A stretch of 64,000 bases of DNA, from the NCBI RefSeq assembly GCF_027595985.1, contig NC_073304.1, positions 47,037,137 through 47,101,136 of the forward strand, read 5' to 3'. The stretch is from Sorex araneus. Its lineage: Eukaryota > Chordata > Mammalia > Eulipotyphla > Soricidae. Each line of letters starts with the position of its first letter. The stretch's first letter is position 1. The notes under the pieces are model-generated. The model was not told the DNA's origin, did not search any database, and was given only the letters and a program-made list of their open reading frames with translations. The position numbers and the translations under genes were made by a program. Positions 12,301 through 43,849 of this stretch are shown here, piece by piece.

Positions 12301-14743
12301 GACTGTTTACTGTTTATATCAGCTTGGAAAGCAGTCTCCATAGCTGAAACAAATCTCTACATTTTAAACAATGTAACTTAGAGAAAACTATTCCTCAATT
12401 TGAAGACTTCATAAACACTGTGGCCCTGGAACATCTGATGGCCAAACTACATTAATTGGGAAAGTGCAAGAAAAAGGATCATCCCATATGATCCTCCAAG
12501 TCCAGCAAGGAGTGATCCCTGAGTGCAGAGCCAGGATTTAAGTCCAGAGCACCTCAGGGTGTGCCCCACCCCAACAACAACAACAAAAAAAACCTTAAAA
12601 TGGATTACAATGGATTACAAAGCCTGCAAACTATTTTAAACTATAATTTGAGAGTGGGGATGAAACACCAGTAGTGCTCTGGAGGTATGCGTGCTGGGAA
12701 TCAAACCTCTGCCTCTTGTGCAAAGGACATGCCATCAGCCCTTTGAACTAACTATCTGCCTGGTCCTTACACTAGAATTAGTAAGTTTAGAGCAGAGGAA
12801 CCCTGATGATGGGAAAAAGAACGATGGTCTCAGGAGACCAAGGTCCTCACTCTAGTGGGCTACTAGCACCCTGAGCTCCAAAAAAGGGATAGCTCTGTAT
12901 TATTTCTAAAGTTGCTTCTTGTACTGAAACTATAAACTCACTCAGGATATTGTAAAAGTATAAATTCCTCTTTTTAAATGATCCTAACTCTGACTTCCAA
13001 TTTCCTAAAAAGTCTACATTTGCTCCTTACTATCCCTTTACTATTGTTAGGATGATGGGGGTGGGGGTGTTATACCTTGGTTTCAAGGTCTGACAGTGAT
13101 CTAAAACTTGGGATTTTGGAGCCAGAGCGACAGTACAGTGGGTAAGGCGCTTGCCTTGCCTGTGCCCACCCACACTGGATCCCCCAATCGGCCAAGAGTG
13201 ATCCCTGAGCATAGCCAGGAGGAAGACTTGAGCACCAAAAAAACAACTTGGGAGTTCAAGGTACTCACGGGCCACAGGGGTTCAAAATAAAGGCATTAAA
13301 TTCTCACGTATATCACGGATCACTGGCATAACTAAAAGATTCCTTTAAAAAAGAAATGTTAATTTCAAAAGAGTGTCCAACAGAACAAATATTTGGCACA
13401 AACTGGTATTTTAAAGCAAGAGCTTCAGACCTGAGAGGTGGCTCGGGTGGTTGGGACAGCTTATTCCCCCACTCCCCGTCACCAATACAGCCGAGCATAG
13501 CCATTATTCAAAAACTAAGTGTAAGGGCCAGAGCTATAGTACAACGGATAGGGCATTTGCCTTGCACGCAGCGGATCCGGGTTCGATCTCCAGGCACTCC
13601 AAATGGCCCCCAAAGCACCGATAGGATAATTCCTGAGTGCAAAGTCAGGAGAAAACCCCTGATCGCCACGTGTGGCCCGAGAGTCAATAATGATAACTGT
13701 GAACATTAAAATTAAAAAGACTCCCTCCTATTCTAAGATATTTTGGACTAAAAATAGAGATTCTACCCCCTTGATCCTATAGAGCCCGAGTATCTTTGAC
13801 CTCAATATCCTTGACTACTTGAGCCTTCAGGAAATAAATCCTAACAGTCTGCAACACCACCAAGTATTTTAAGAAAGCAACCAATGGTGGGGGTGGGGGC
13901 TTGGGGAAGGTACTCTCAACACCAAAGTTAGGCAGGGTGGGAAGAGAAGAGACGCGAGCATGAGGCACCCCAGGTGAGGAGCCCCAGGGATGAGAGCACG
14001 GTTAAGGCTTCATATCAATTTACACACACACACACCTCCACCGCCTCGCCCGCAAAGGGCGAGATTGACCCTGCGCTGAGAACGACCCGAGGTCCACACG
14101 CGTTCGGTTCTCCTTCCGCTCCAGGGATCACAGCCTGGCCACCGAGCAACCCACGGCAAGACTTGGGCGAACTTTTCTCGCGGGCGCCACTTTGCCCAAG
14201 TTCAGGGCCCCGGCTCCATATTCCACATGTGGGAGCCTCGCGCCCCCCACCCCCACCCCCTGCCCCTCCACTCCTCGCCCAGAAGTGGCTCAGACGGCGA
14301 CTTCTAGCGTGGCCCGGGGGACGGAGGGTGGGGGAGGGGGGTGGCGGCTCCCCAGGCAAAGGACCCAACCCCGCAGAGCGGGGAGCCCCAGGCCGCGCCG
14401 CGCGGGGCAGCGGGTGGGGTGTGGCGGCCAGCGCACCGCTGGGCCTCGGCTCTGCTTTCCACAGAGCCCCGGGGCCAGCCGCGGCGGGAGAAGGGGAGCG
14501 CGGGGCCCCGGGGTCACCGAGCGGGAGGCTCCGCCCCGCCGTGCGCCGCCGCCGTCGGCGGGGATCAGGGCTGCGGCGAGGGACGGGGGGTGGGGCGGAG
14601 GCGGGACGGTTGGGGCCTGGGGTCGCCCCCTCGGCCTCAGAGACCCCCGCGGAGGCTCGCCCGTGGCGGCTCTCGGACACGCTCACCTCGGCGTCTTCCT
14701 TGCACTGTGGGAGCGAGGGGAACTCCAGCTTCACGTCCTCCAT
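210..14743 (-). CDS. STYX: STYX, coding exons 1-4 (5' part of gene; 3' part lies beyond the left edge)
   Basis: STYX is a catalytically dead dual-specificity phosphatase (pseudophosphatase) that binds phosphoproteins such as MAP kinases and can anchor ERK in the nucleus (family knowledge). Seen here: four exons with canonical ag/gt borders that join in phase: 14743-14687 (residues 1-19, MEDVKLEFPSLPQCKEDAE), 7620-7588 (20-30, EWTYPMRREMQ), 6001-5948 (31-48, EILPGLFLGPYSSAMKSK) and 307-210 (49-80 plus two bases of codon 81, starting LPILQKHGITH). They match human STYX as I remember it, with a few conservative changes. The signature loop, where the catalytic Cys is replaced by Gly, is not in the window, so the pseudo-active site cannot be checked. 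The start is the only ATG fitting the family N-terminus and sits inside a CpG island. Introns hold SINEs, LINE-1 3' ends and LTR pieces. No frameshift or stop is seen. Confidence 0.95.
1243..1390 (+). mobile_element. MaLR-type LTR fragment
   Basis: Resembles the start of MST/MLT1 LTRs (AATCTGAATGTTTCCCCCTA, GAAATCCTAGCCTCCAGTGA, then a GGCAGAGCCC segment). Old ERVL-MaLR solo-LTR remnant with no coding capacity, continuing briefly past the SINE at 1391-1546. Confidence 0.55.
1391..1546 (-). mobile_element. Shrew tRNA-SINE, short form
   Basis: Reversed SINE inserted in a MaLR fragment; near-duplicated flanks (GAATTAATAA left, GAATTAGTAA right). Confidence 0.85.
1897..2057 (+). mobile_element. 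Shrew tRNA-SINE, short form, diverged
   Basis: GGGCCTGGAGCAATAGTAGA head and GTGTGGCCCCAAAATC end. Confidence 0.8.
2354..2532 (+). mobile_element. Shrew tRNA-SINE, short form
   Basis: B box GGTTCGATCTC and standard 3' end CCAGGTGTGCC followed by an A-rich tail. Confidence 0.85.
2548..2630 (+). mobile_element. Shrew tRNA-SINE, 5' half
   Basis: Head through B box GGTTCGATCCC; sequence then changes to the 2640-3784 insertion. Confidence 0.8.
2640..3784 (+). mobile_element. Unclassified insertion, possibly a solo LTR, splitting a SINE
   Basis: About 1.1 kb of non-SINE sequence separates a SINE 5' half (2548-2630) from a SINE 3' half (3788-3868). Its right part is GC-rich and purine-rich with an ATTTAA-type box near 3520 and a GC-rich end, LTR-like in composition. 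I could not find the paired ends or a clean target duplication, and it has no coding capacity. An unrelated segment is equally possible. Confidence 0.35.
3788..3868 (+). mobile_element. Shrew tRNA-SINE, 3' half
   Basis: GAGCACAGAGCCAGGAATAA start; probably the other half of the copy beginning at 2548. Confidence 0.75.
4345..4512 (+). mobile_element. LINE-1 3' UTR fragment
   Basis: GGTGG-rich 3' UTR followed by the conserved end AACTTTGTAATTTCAAGGTG and AATAAA-rich tail. STYX intron 3. Confidence 0.7.
4512..4763 (-). mobile_element. Long-form SINE (RTE-tailed)
   Basis: Reversed. The tail region (AGAGCAAATTGATGAACA on minus, near 4540) matches the RTE 3' end; the body has the GGCAAGCTAC repeat; the tRNA-like head is at the right end. 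Confidence 0.85.
4935..5417 (-). mobile_element. Three reversed, diverged SINE copies or fragments
   Basis: Two near-complete copies (4935-5103, 5120-5243) and a tail-side fragment (5349-5417), recognised by repeated ACTCCTGG/CTCTGCACTCA blocks. The 5244-5348 gap is plain AT-rich intron. Confidence 0.7.
5700..5902 (+). mobile_element. LINE-1 3' UTR fragment with tandem G-rich repeats
   Basis: Contains four tandem copies of a GGGCACTGGTGGAGGGAT-type unit (5754-5815), then the standard L1 end and A tail. Lies within 50 bp of STYX exon 3. Confidence 0.75.
5948..6001 (-). CDS. STYX: STYX coding exon 3
   Basis: Fifty-four nucleotides encoding EILPGLFLGPYSSAMKSK, the first beta-strand region of the DSP fold. 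Acceptor ...cccagg boundary is ccag/GAA; donor gtatga. Phase 0 at both ends. Confidence 0.94.
6591..6985. repeat. 69-bp tandem repeat, three copies, third separated by a SINE
   Basis: Units start CAATAATCTTATAGTTCTCT at 6591, 6660 and 6915 and are nearly identical. The SINE entered the end of the second unit after the amplification. Confidence 0.93.
6726..6895 (-). mobile_element. Young shrew tRNA-SINE, short form
   Basis: Near-consensus copy with a 16-bp target duplication CTCCTACCAATTTCTT at 6710-6725 and 6896-6911. Sits inside a 69-bp tandem repeat. Confidence 0.93.
7071..7204. repeat. 68-bp tandem duplication
   Basis: AAAATATTTTTAGA starts at 7071 and 7139; the copies differ by a 3-nt deletion near the start, otherwise identical through GATCCTGGGGCT. 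Confidence 0.93.
7588..7620 (-). CDS. STYX: STYX coding exon 2 (33-nt microexon)
   Basis: Eleven in-frame codons, EWTYPMRREMQ, between acceptor ...ttaaag and donor gtatga. Both flanking introns are phase 0, so skipping would remove 11 residues without a frameshift. Confidence 0.93.
7781..7955 (+). mobile_element. Shrew tRNA-SINE, diverged
   Basis: AGGCTGGAGAAATAGCTCA head; lies about 160 bp upstream of STYX exon 2. Confidence 0.8.
8290..8485 (+). mobile_element. Ancient LINE-1 fragment
   Basis: Contains the L1 hallmark region near TTGGGTATATAAGTAGCAAC (8340) followed by AATTGCTGGGTTATGTAGTG and CCCACCAACAATGTGTGG. Decayed. STYX intron 1. Confidence 0.65.
8616..8765 (+). mobile_element. Degenerate shrew tRNA-SINE
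   Basis: Weak but continuous similarity, including CAGCCCACCCAAGACTGAAC and AAGTTCTGAGCACCAGAATG. Confidence 0.55.
9020..9165 (-). mobile_element. Diverged reversed SINE
   Basis: TGGTTT repeats (remnant of the A tail) then GCTCCTGGCTCTGAGCTCAG. Confidence 0.7.
9377..9528 (-). mobile_element. Shrew tRNA-SINE, short form
   Basis: T/G-rich tail side, CTCTGCACTCAGG block and reversed B-box/A-box region. Confidence 0.8.
9860..10160 (+). mobile_element. Two degenerate SINE pieces
   Basis: An older tRNA-like piece (9860-9950, GGCTCAAGTAATAGAGCATC) and a shortened shrew SINE (10045-10160, B-box region missing) ending GAGCACCACCAGGTGTGC. Confidence 0.55.
10480..10947 (+). mobile_element. Two shortened SINE copies
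   Basis: 10480-10590 retains head and tail with the middle deleted; 10830-10947 is a 3' part ending in ACAAC repeats. Between them is plain intron. Confidence 0.65.
11828..11990 (+). mobile_element. Diverged shrew tRNA-SINE
   Basis: GGCAGAAGAGATAATACAGA head and GCAGGGTATAGCCCC end. Confidence 0.65.
12478..12768. mobile_element. Two SINE fragments in opposite orientation
   Basis: Plus-strand 3' half at 12478-12590 with an ACAAC tail and a minus-strand fragment at 12655-12768. Confidence 0.6.
13116..13245 (+). mobile_element. Shrew tRNA-SINE, internally shortened
   Basis: GAGCCAGAGCGACAGTACAG head, shortened centre, AGCATAGCCAGGAGGAAGAC end. Confidence 0.75.
13525..13690 (+). mobile_element. 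Shrew tRNA-SINE, short form
   Basis: B box GGTTCGATCTC and end CACGTGTGGCCCG; about 350 bp outside the STYX CpG island. Confidence 0.85.
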
Positions 14744-15240
14744 GGTCCCGGCCGGCGGGCTGCTGGTGGGTGGGGTGCGAGTTCTCCGGCCGGCCCGACC
14801 CTCAGGCTGGCAGTGGCGGTATCGGGCCGGAGGGCCGGAGGGCGGAGGGCGGGCGGCGGGCTGACAACTAACACTCACACACTGAGGGATCCCAGCGACT
14901 CCGGCGGCGGCGGCGGCGACAGTGCGGAAGAGGAGGGTTGGGCGGCTCGTGCCCGGCCGCCATGCTGCCGCTGTCTCCCTCCCCCCCGAGCCTCCGCGCC
15001 CCTCAGGCCGCCCAGGCTCCGACACCCGCACGAGCCCTACAACCGTCTCCCCTCCTTTGGCCCCCTTCTGCACGCCCCGCGCCGCCCCAGCCAATCCCGG
15101 CCCACGCTCGCCTTCGGCCCGCCCACCGCCGCCACCAGGTGTCGGCGCGCCGCCGCCCCGCCCCTCCGCGAGAGCGCCTGCGCGAGGGGCGGGGCCTAGG
15201 GGCGGGGCTCGCCGAGTGCAGGGTGGAGGCGGTCTGGGCT
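14040..15240 (-). promoter_or_regulatory. STYX: CpG island and promoter region of STYX
   Basis: Dense CpG and GC-rich sequence covering STYX exon 1 and about 500 bp upstream. Two Sp1-type GC boxes (GGGGCGGGG) lie at 15186-15194 and 15199-15207, and a CCAAT motif on the plus strand at 15091-15095. No TATA box is evident, as usual for a housekeeping CpG promoter. The exact transcription start cannot be set from sequence alone; about 14930-15180 is plausible. Confidence 0.8.
14687..14743 (-). CDS. STYX: STYX coding exon 1
   Basis: Nineteen codons from ATG to the donor gtgagc (14686-14681). Ends in phase 0 after GAG. Lies in a CpG island; the 5' UTR runs upstream (higher coordinates) through a CCG-repeat stretch near 14900-14920. 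Confidence 0.95.
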
Positions 15241-15765
15241 GTAGGAGCTGGGAGGGACTGCCAGTCCTGGAAAAGACGGTGGGGCCGCCTAAGCAGCCCT
15301 GCCCTATCCACCCCCTACTGGCATGCAAACCCAGCTTGGGCCTAAGGTCTTGTTAGCCTCCAGTATCTGGCAAATTACTTCTTGTGGTGAGGTTATAATC
15401 AAATAGTAATAAATGAAGAGTTTCATTTTTAAATGAAACACATTGTTTTTGAGCAAATTGAAACGGTGGACCTAATACTAGGGAAGCCGACAACTAGAAA
15501 AGTACCAGGAAAGAATGGCCTGCGGTCCTAAGAAATATATACAATTGATAGTTCATTCTGTAAATTGTACAAAATTTATTCTACCATATTTCCTAAGTGT
15601 ACTTATATTTTAACATGTTGATAGATTACGTGGCCTTCCGTAACACAAAATAGTTTGAGTGGGTAGTAAGTGTTGTTAATAAAGCTCTGTAAAGATTTAT
15701 GATACTTTCTCTGGACCTTGTTTTTAAAAAGGTGAGGTAAATCATTCTTATCAATAAAGGAACCC

Positions 15766-15926
15766 ACTTACAGCGGGTAGGGCGTTTGCCTTGCAAGCAG
15801 CTGACCAGGGTTGATTCCCAGCATCCCAAATTGTTGCCCAAGCACTGCCAGGAATAATTCCTGAGTGTAGAGACAGGAGTAGCCCCTAGGCATCGTTGGG
15901 TGTGACCCAATAACCAAAAACAAACA
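15766..15926 (+). mobile_element. Shrew tRNA-SINE, short form, 5'-truncated
   Basis: Flanked by AATAAAGGAACCC at 15753-15765 and 15927-15939. The head begins inside the A box (ACAGCGGGTAGGG), so about 20 nt of the 5' end were never copied. Confidence 0.92.
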
Positions 15927-16397
15927 AATAAAGGAACCCTCTTTATGCACATGTATATTTTTTATGAACTGTACCTTTAATGATCATTGCCCAAATGATA
16001 ACTTCCTATTACAATTTCTTTAAGCTTGAACGGCCACAATTTGGGAGCTCATATATGATTAGTATTTTCAACATTTCTGACATCAACAGCCCCATAACAG
16101 ACACTTCTAGCATGGTAGCCACATGTACATGTGTGAGCAGAGATAATAAATCTAATTTTTAATATGTAGAAATTTTGTGTATGATTTTTTCTGCGATAGT
16201 CATCCAGATTTCAAAATTCTCAAAGGAAATTATCCTATCATAACTTAAAGAAAGCATATTAAGACTTATTAGCAAATTACTTTTAACCAGGCCATGGATA
16301 TACATGTACTATTTCAATAAAATATCTTAGGCTAATTGGTGAACAGTATATAAAGCCTTTTGAACAAGTATATAGACATCACACATACATCTTTTCC

Positions 16398-16522
16398 TTT
16401 GGTTTTTGAGCCATATCAGCAGCGCTAAGGGATCAATCCAGGCAATACTGGGTAATTATACTCAGGTAACCCATGTGCCAATCAAGCACCTTAATCACCA
16501 CCGTACTATCTTTCTGGCCCCC
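16398..16522 (-). mobile_element. Diverged reversed SINE
   Basis: GGTTTTTGAGCCATATCAGC start and TACTATCTTTCTGGCCCCC head end. Confidence 0.65.
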
Positions 16523-16674
16523 ATATATACATATCTTATAATTAATGTTATAAACACTAAGATGGGTACTGTTTTAAAACAAAATTTAAAATGCTAAGAT
16601 CTAAATAAAACTTCACCTTAGTTGTTAAGTAAATGTAAAAGACCATCATAATTGTACTCTTCAAAATGAAAAAA

Positions 16675-17117
16675 TGAGGCCCGAGAGATAGTACAGTGGG
16701 AGGGCACTTACCCTGCCCCAGCTGACCCAGGTTCAATTCCTATAGTACTCCCACCTTCCCAGGAGTGATTGCTGAGTGCAGAGCCAGGAATCACCCCAAA
16801 GCAAAACAAAACAAAAACAAAAAGAGAAGAATATATTGGCTCTGAGGATGTAGCTCAAGTGGCAGAGCACATGCTTTTTGCCCATGTGAGGCCCAAGTTT
16901 TTGGTCCCAAGCACCACATGGTTTCTAGGACCTCTTAACACTAGGAGAAATGCTACCCTTACCCAGGAAGTAGTACTGCATGGCATTTACCATGAATGCG
17001 ACAGACCCAGATTTAATCCCCAGCACCCCACAGTGTCCCTGAGCCCCGCCAGGAGTTATCCCTAAGCACAGAGCCAGGAATGAGCACTGCTGGGTATGCT
17101 CCACCCCCCCAAAAAAA
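16675..17117 (+). mobile_element. Three SINE-related copies in a row
   Basis: 16675-16830 (clear), 16840-16935 (older tRNA-like head) and 16960-17117 (clear 3' two thirds). Confidence 0.7.
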
Positions 17118-17483
17118 CTACCCTCACCCCATCCCAAAAGACAAGAGTATATATATATATATATATAAACTGAATTGGTAAGATTTTATTAAAATTATTT
17201 TTGGGATGAGAAAACAAAAGATATAAAATAAGTCATAAGAAAGGCTGTCTTATACCACTATCTCAACCCATTTTTAATGTTTTACAAAATGCTCAGAGCA
17301 AATATGGAAAGCGTCAACATACTCTTAGAACTTGTTGCAATAAAATGCAACATTTACAAATACAAATTTTTTCGTACTAAGCTTAAAAAGTAGTACTGAA
17401 TTACTAATTATATGATGTTATTCATACATACTTTTATTCATATACTTTTAATGAAATCATTGCCAATACATACATCATTTTCC

Positions 17484-17489
17484 TTTATT
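17484..17489 (-). terminator. PSMC6: Likely PSMC6 polyadenylation signal AATAAA
   Basis: AATAAA on the minus strand 54 nt after the stop codon, which would give a very short 3' UTR. A second AATAAA lies at 17433-17438. Which one is used is not decidable from sequence. Confidence 0.6.
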
Positions 17490-17543
17490 TTTACATGAAG
17501 TCAGCATCTGTCATGCAGTCATCAAAAATAACCTTATAGTGAA

Positions 17544-39850
<22,307 letters not shown>

Positions 39851-40364
39851 GTAAAGCAGGACTCTGGCGGTCCCTCAACCTCAAAAACCTCCTTAATAAA
39901 CTGAGACCGGAGTCTAGCAGGACATCATAGTTCCAGGGGCCTCTCGACATAATAGTATACCAAGATCTCCAGGCACAAGAGGAAGATATCTAGTTTAATT
40001 CAGTGGATGAAGGACTAGAGACAATTTTGTTTACAATCCTATGGGGAAGAAATTTTCAAAATAAGTTCAGAGTGTAATATATACTATGCAATAGTGGTAA
40101 CAGAATATGACTACATTGGCGTACTAATTGTCTGAAATAGAGAGCCAGGCCTGTAACATAGGGAAAATGAACCTTTCAAAGAGAAAACAGCAAAAGCAAA
40201 GTTTCTGAGATGAAAAGGGGCTCCCTTCACTTCTAGGAACCAATAGTAGAGGAATGAGACTGGACTTGGATGAATTGTAGAAATGTGGGCACAATATAAA
40301 ATGCTAAAGCTATCTGAGACCAAAACTTTAAAGTCTGGTAAAATTGTCTTTAAGACACATGCTT

Positions 40365-40806
40365 TTCTCATTTGTGGAGTATAAAATGACATAATGTGAG
40401 ACTGACACCCAAGGACAGTAGACTCAAGGGCTAGGAATATTGCTCCATGTTTGGAAGTCTACCTCATAAGCTGGGGGAGAAGGCCGCTGGAATATAGAAG
40501 GGATCACTAAGTCAATGATGGTTGGAGGGATCATTCAGGATGGGAGATGTGTGGTGAAAGTAGATAAAGGACCAAATGTTATAGCTTCCCAGTATCTATG
40601 TTGTAAACCATAATGCCCCAAAGTAGAGTATGGGGGAAATTGTCATAGGAGCAGGGGGAGAGATGGCATTGGGGGTGGGGATACTGGGAACATTGGTGGT
40701 GGAAAATGTGTACTGGTGGAGGGATGTGTTCGATTATTGTGTGACTAAAACTCAAGCATGAAAACTTTATAACTGTATCTCATGGTGATTGAATTTAAAA
40801 AAGACT
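40365..40806 (+). mobile_element. LINE-1 3' UTR fragment
   Basis: Matches the 3' UTR of the L1 copies at 26472 and 42824: begins near the CTCATTTGTGGAGTATAAAA segment and ends with GTATCTCATGGTGATTGAAT and a short A run. Lies about 700 bp upstream of PSMC6. Confidence 0.8.
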
Positions 40807-40863
40807 TAAATGCTTTTGAAAGTAGGGACTCAATCTCTCAGAATCTACTAAAAGAGTATAATA

Positions 40864-41203
40864 GGGCATTGGAGAGATAGTACAGTTAATAAGCCACCTT
40901 CTTGAATACATCTGACCCAGGTTCCATCCCTGGCACTGTAGATGACTACCCGAGCCTTACCAGGAGTGATCTCTGAGCACAGAGCCAGGAGTAAGCCCTG
41001 AGTACAGCATGTTATATTACATTGTCTTTTTTTGGAGGGGGGTCACACCCATCGATGCTCAGGGGTTACTCCCAGCTCTGTACTCAGGAATTACTCCTGG
41101 CAGTGCTTGAGGGACCATATGGGATTCTGGGAATCGAACCTGGGTCTGCTGCATGCAAGGCAAATGCCCTATCCCCTGCCTGTGCTATCGCTCCATCACC
41201 TAT
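40864..41203. mobile_element. Two SINEs tail to tail
   Basis: Plus copy 40864-41020 and minus copy 41027-41203, almost abutting at their tails, forming an inverted pair that could fold if transcribed. Confidence 0.85.
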
Positions 41204-41776
41204 ATTGAAATATCTTAAAGGTGATAATGACCTGAGTATTTTTCAATACAAGCCTCATTCTGGGGATAATTTGTTATTGTTCCATTAAGGTAAGGTAATT
41301 TTGCCAGATAGACTTCATTTTGTCTCAACTTAGTATTCAAGTTAAATTGGTATACATATATACATGTATATTTGTATATAGTGCAGATATATATGAATTA
41401 AATTGTCAAAAATATGTGAAACATGTCTTTGAATGTACTAGGAAAAGTTGGGGTCATTGTATGAATATTTTCCTTTCCTTAATATAACTGAAATTACAGT
41501 AGACAAATAAGGATAGAACAGGAATAGTACATTTTTAACTCAGTTGCAGCTATTATGAATAAGTTTGTTCATCATCCTAAAACATAATATATCACTCCTA
41601 TTTTGTCTGTATATCTGAGTTAAAGTGAGGGTAGGGGTACTGGAATACTGGTGGAGGGAATACTCTAAAGTGGTGGGTGTGATTCCACACACATTGGAAT
41701 TGTTTGTCCTTGAAAAGCATAATTAACAGTATAGTAAATCCCAGTACCTCAATAAAATGTTTGTGTTTTTTTAATG

Positions 41777-41985
41777 GGGAGGCAGCACAGCTAGCAAAGT
41801 GAGTAAGGTACTGCCAACCCAGGTTCAATCCCAGATACTACATTTAGCTACCAAAGTGAGTAAGGTGGCCAACCCAGGTTCAATCCCAGATACCACATTT
41901 AGTCCTCCAAGCATCCCCAGGAGAGATCCCTGAGCACAGAGCCAGGAAAAAACCCTGAGCACCACCTGGTGTGGCCCAAAACCTC
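41777..41985 (+). mobile_element. SINE with an internal tandem duplication
   Basis: A unit of about 58 bp containing CCAACCCAGGTTCAATCCCA occurs twice (about 41796-41854 and 41850-41907), duplicating the B box. Confidence 0.85.
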
Positions 41986-42235
41986 AAAAACAAATAGACC
42001 AAAATATATCACTTCTGACATCAAGAAATAATCAAGGTTGACTGCATCTCCTCTTGAGATGTCTACTTTCTCGGCCTGGCCTTGCCTCTTTGACCCACAT
42101 CTGTCTGAGATGTGTACTTTCTTGCTTGAGTGTGCATTTCCTCATTCTGAGGAAATGACCTCCACACCCTTGTTTTAGATGTGTGGTTGGCCTTTTTTCA
42201 ATCTGGAGAAGTATTTTTTTTAAAAGAAGTAAACA

Positions 42236-42515
42236 GGGGCCCAGAGATTGCCTCGGCAGTGAAAGTACCTCCCTTGCAAGTGTAAGGCCACAAATTCAAT
42301 CCCTGGTTTGGCCCACATGTATTGAGTATAGTGTAGTCTGTTGTCTAGGAACTCCAGTGCCATAACAGAAAGTGGAAACTGCACAGCTAGATGTGTATGA
42401 GCACCACAACTGAAATGTTTCACTCCCAGCAAGCACAGCAAGTGCAAGACCGCAGCCTGATGTGCGAACTGTGTCTAGCACCATAAGCAAGCATGTGTGC
42501 AACTATTATAATCAG
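42236..42515 (+). mobile_element. Older tRNA-headed repeat with a third type of tail
   Basis: tRNA-like head (GGGGCCCAGAGATTGCCTCG, TTCAATCCC) but then about 200 nt unlike the short or RTE-tailed forms; related to 30455-30710. Confidence 0.45.
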
Positions 42516-42636
42516 AACAAAGGGAAGAAAAGTGAAAAATAATGTAAATATAGTTCCATTAGTTTTAACTCAATAAATATTTTTGAGCACATATAAGTGT
42601 ATTTCAATGTAACATAACAAATTCTGTTCTGTTTTG

Positions 42637-42772
42637 TTGTTTTGGGGCCACACCCAGTGGTGCTCAGGACTTACTTCTGGCTCTGTGCTTAGGATCACTC
42701 CTTTGGAACCACATGTGGTTACAGGGCATGTAAGGCAAGGCAAGGGCCACTGTACTACCACTTCGACCCCAA
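42637..42772 (-). mobile_element. Shrew tRNA-SINE, diverged
   Basis: GGGGCCACACCCAGTGGTGC start; its tail side abuts nothing special. Confidence 0.78.
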
Positions 42773-42823
42773 CACACAAATATTTAAAATTCCTTTCATT
42801 CTTTTTATTTTTTTAATTCTTCA

Positions 42824-43503
42824 CTTTTTTTTTTAATTTTATTGACTCACCGTGAGATAGTTACAAGCTTTCATGTTTGGGTTACAATCACACAATAATC
42901 AAACACCCGTCCCTCCACCAGTGTACATTCTCCACCACCAATATCCCCAGTGTATCCCCTCTTTCCCACCCTCCCTCTGCCTCCATGGCAGACAATATTC
43001 CCTATATTCTCTCTCTACTTTGGGGCATTATGGTTTGCGGAGACAGATACTGAGAGGTTATCATGTTTGGTCCATTATCTGCTTTCAGCACATCTCCCAT
43101 CCTGACCAATTTTTCCAGCCATAATTTTTTTAGTGATCCCTTCTCTATTTCAGCTGCCTTCTCCCCTTCGCTCATGAGGCAGGCTTCCAGCTATGGAATA
43201 GTCTTTCAGCCCTTGTATCTACTGCCCTTGGGTGTCAGCCTCATGTTATGTTATTTTATACTCCACAAATGAGTGCAGTCTTTCTATGTCTGTCCCTCTC
43301 TTTCTGACTCATTTCACTTAGCATGATACTCTCCATGTTTATCCATTTATAAGCAAATTTCTTGACTTCATCTCTCCTAACAGCTGCATCGTATTCCATT
43401 GTGTAGATGTACCAAAGTTTATTTAACCAGTCATCTGCTCTAGGGCACTTGGGTTGTTTCCAGATAATTCCCTTCATTCTTATTCTTTTTCTTGTAACCA
43501 TCT
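42824..43503 (-). mobile_element. LINE-1 3' end, 5'-truncated
   Basis: Same L1 family as at 26472, reversed: poly(T) head, 3' UTR, then ORF2 C-terminal peptide (DDWLNKLWYIYTMEYDAAVR at 43440-43380). Intergenic. Confidence 0.88.
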
Positions 43504-43594
43504 AGCAAAATCCATCTTAAGATAAAGTTTATATCTGATTTCTCCATGTGTGCACAAAAACAGTTAATATTCTTCCTTTTTTTTAAAAAAAGGT

Positions 43595-43762
43595 GTCTTT
43601 TTTGGGCCACACTTAGTGGTTCTCAGGGCTTACTTCTGGCTCTGTGCTCAGGGAACACTCCTTGTAACACATATGGTTCAGGATACCATATGTGGTGCCA
43701 GAGATCAAACTTGGGTTAATTGCATACAAGGCTAGCTCCCACTGTTCTATTGCTCCAGCCCA
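43595..43762 (-). mobile_element. Shrew tRNA-SINE, diverged
   Basis: TTTGGGCCACACTTAGTGGT start and TCTATTGCTCCAGCCC head. Confidence 0.8.
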
Positions 43763-43849
43763 ATCCTCTTCCTTTTCTTTTAAGTTCCTGTAAGACCATG
43801 TTCTCTCTGTCAGAAAGACATGACTTGTTAGTGAATCGAGTAGAAGTGA

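Larger units (their letters stand above)
15240..17470. other. Spacer between PSMC6 3' end and STYX promoter
   Basis: About 2.2 kb between two co-oriented genes. Contains SINE copies near 15766, 16398, 16675, 16840 and 16960, a short (AT)n run at 17151-17166, and otherwise AT-rich unique sequence with no coding signal. Confidence 0.7.

Noticed and set aside
14015-15328. 437-codon minus-strand frame that is in frame with the STYX start, and long plus-strand frames over the same island
   Set aside because: GC-rich CpG islands lack stop codons by composition. The frame reads through the STYX donor into intron, and its upstream peptide is low-complexity Pro/Arg/Gly. STYX begins at MEDVKLEF.
42010-42180. 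Repeated GAGATGT.TACTTTCT blocks suggesting a regulatory repeat
   Set aside because: Only two imperfect matches in a pyrimidine-rich stretch; too little to support a feature.
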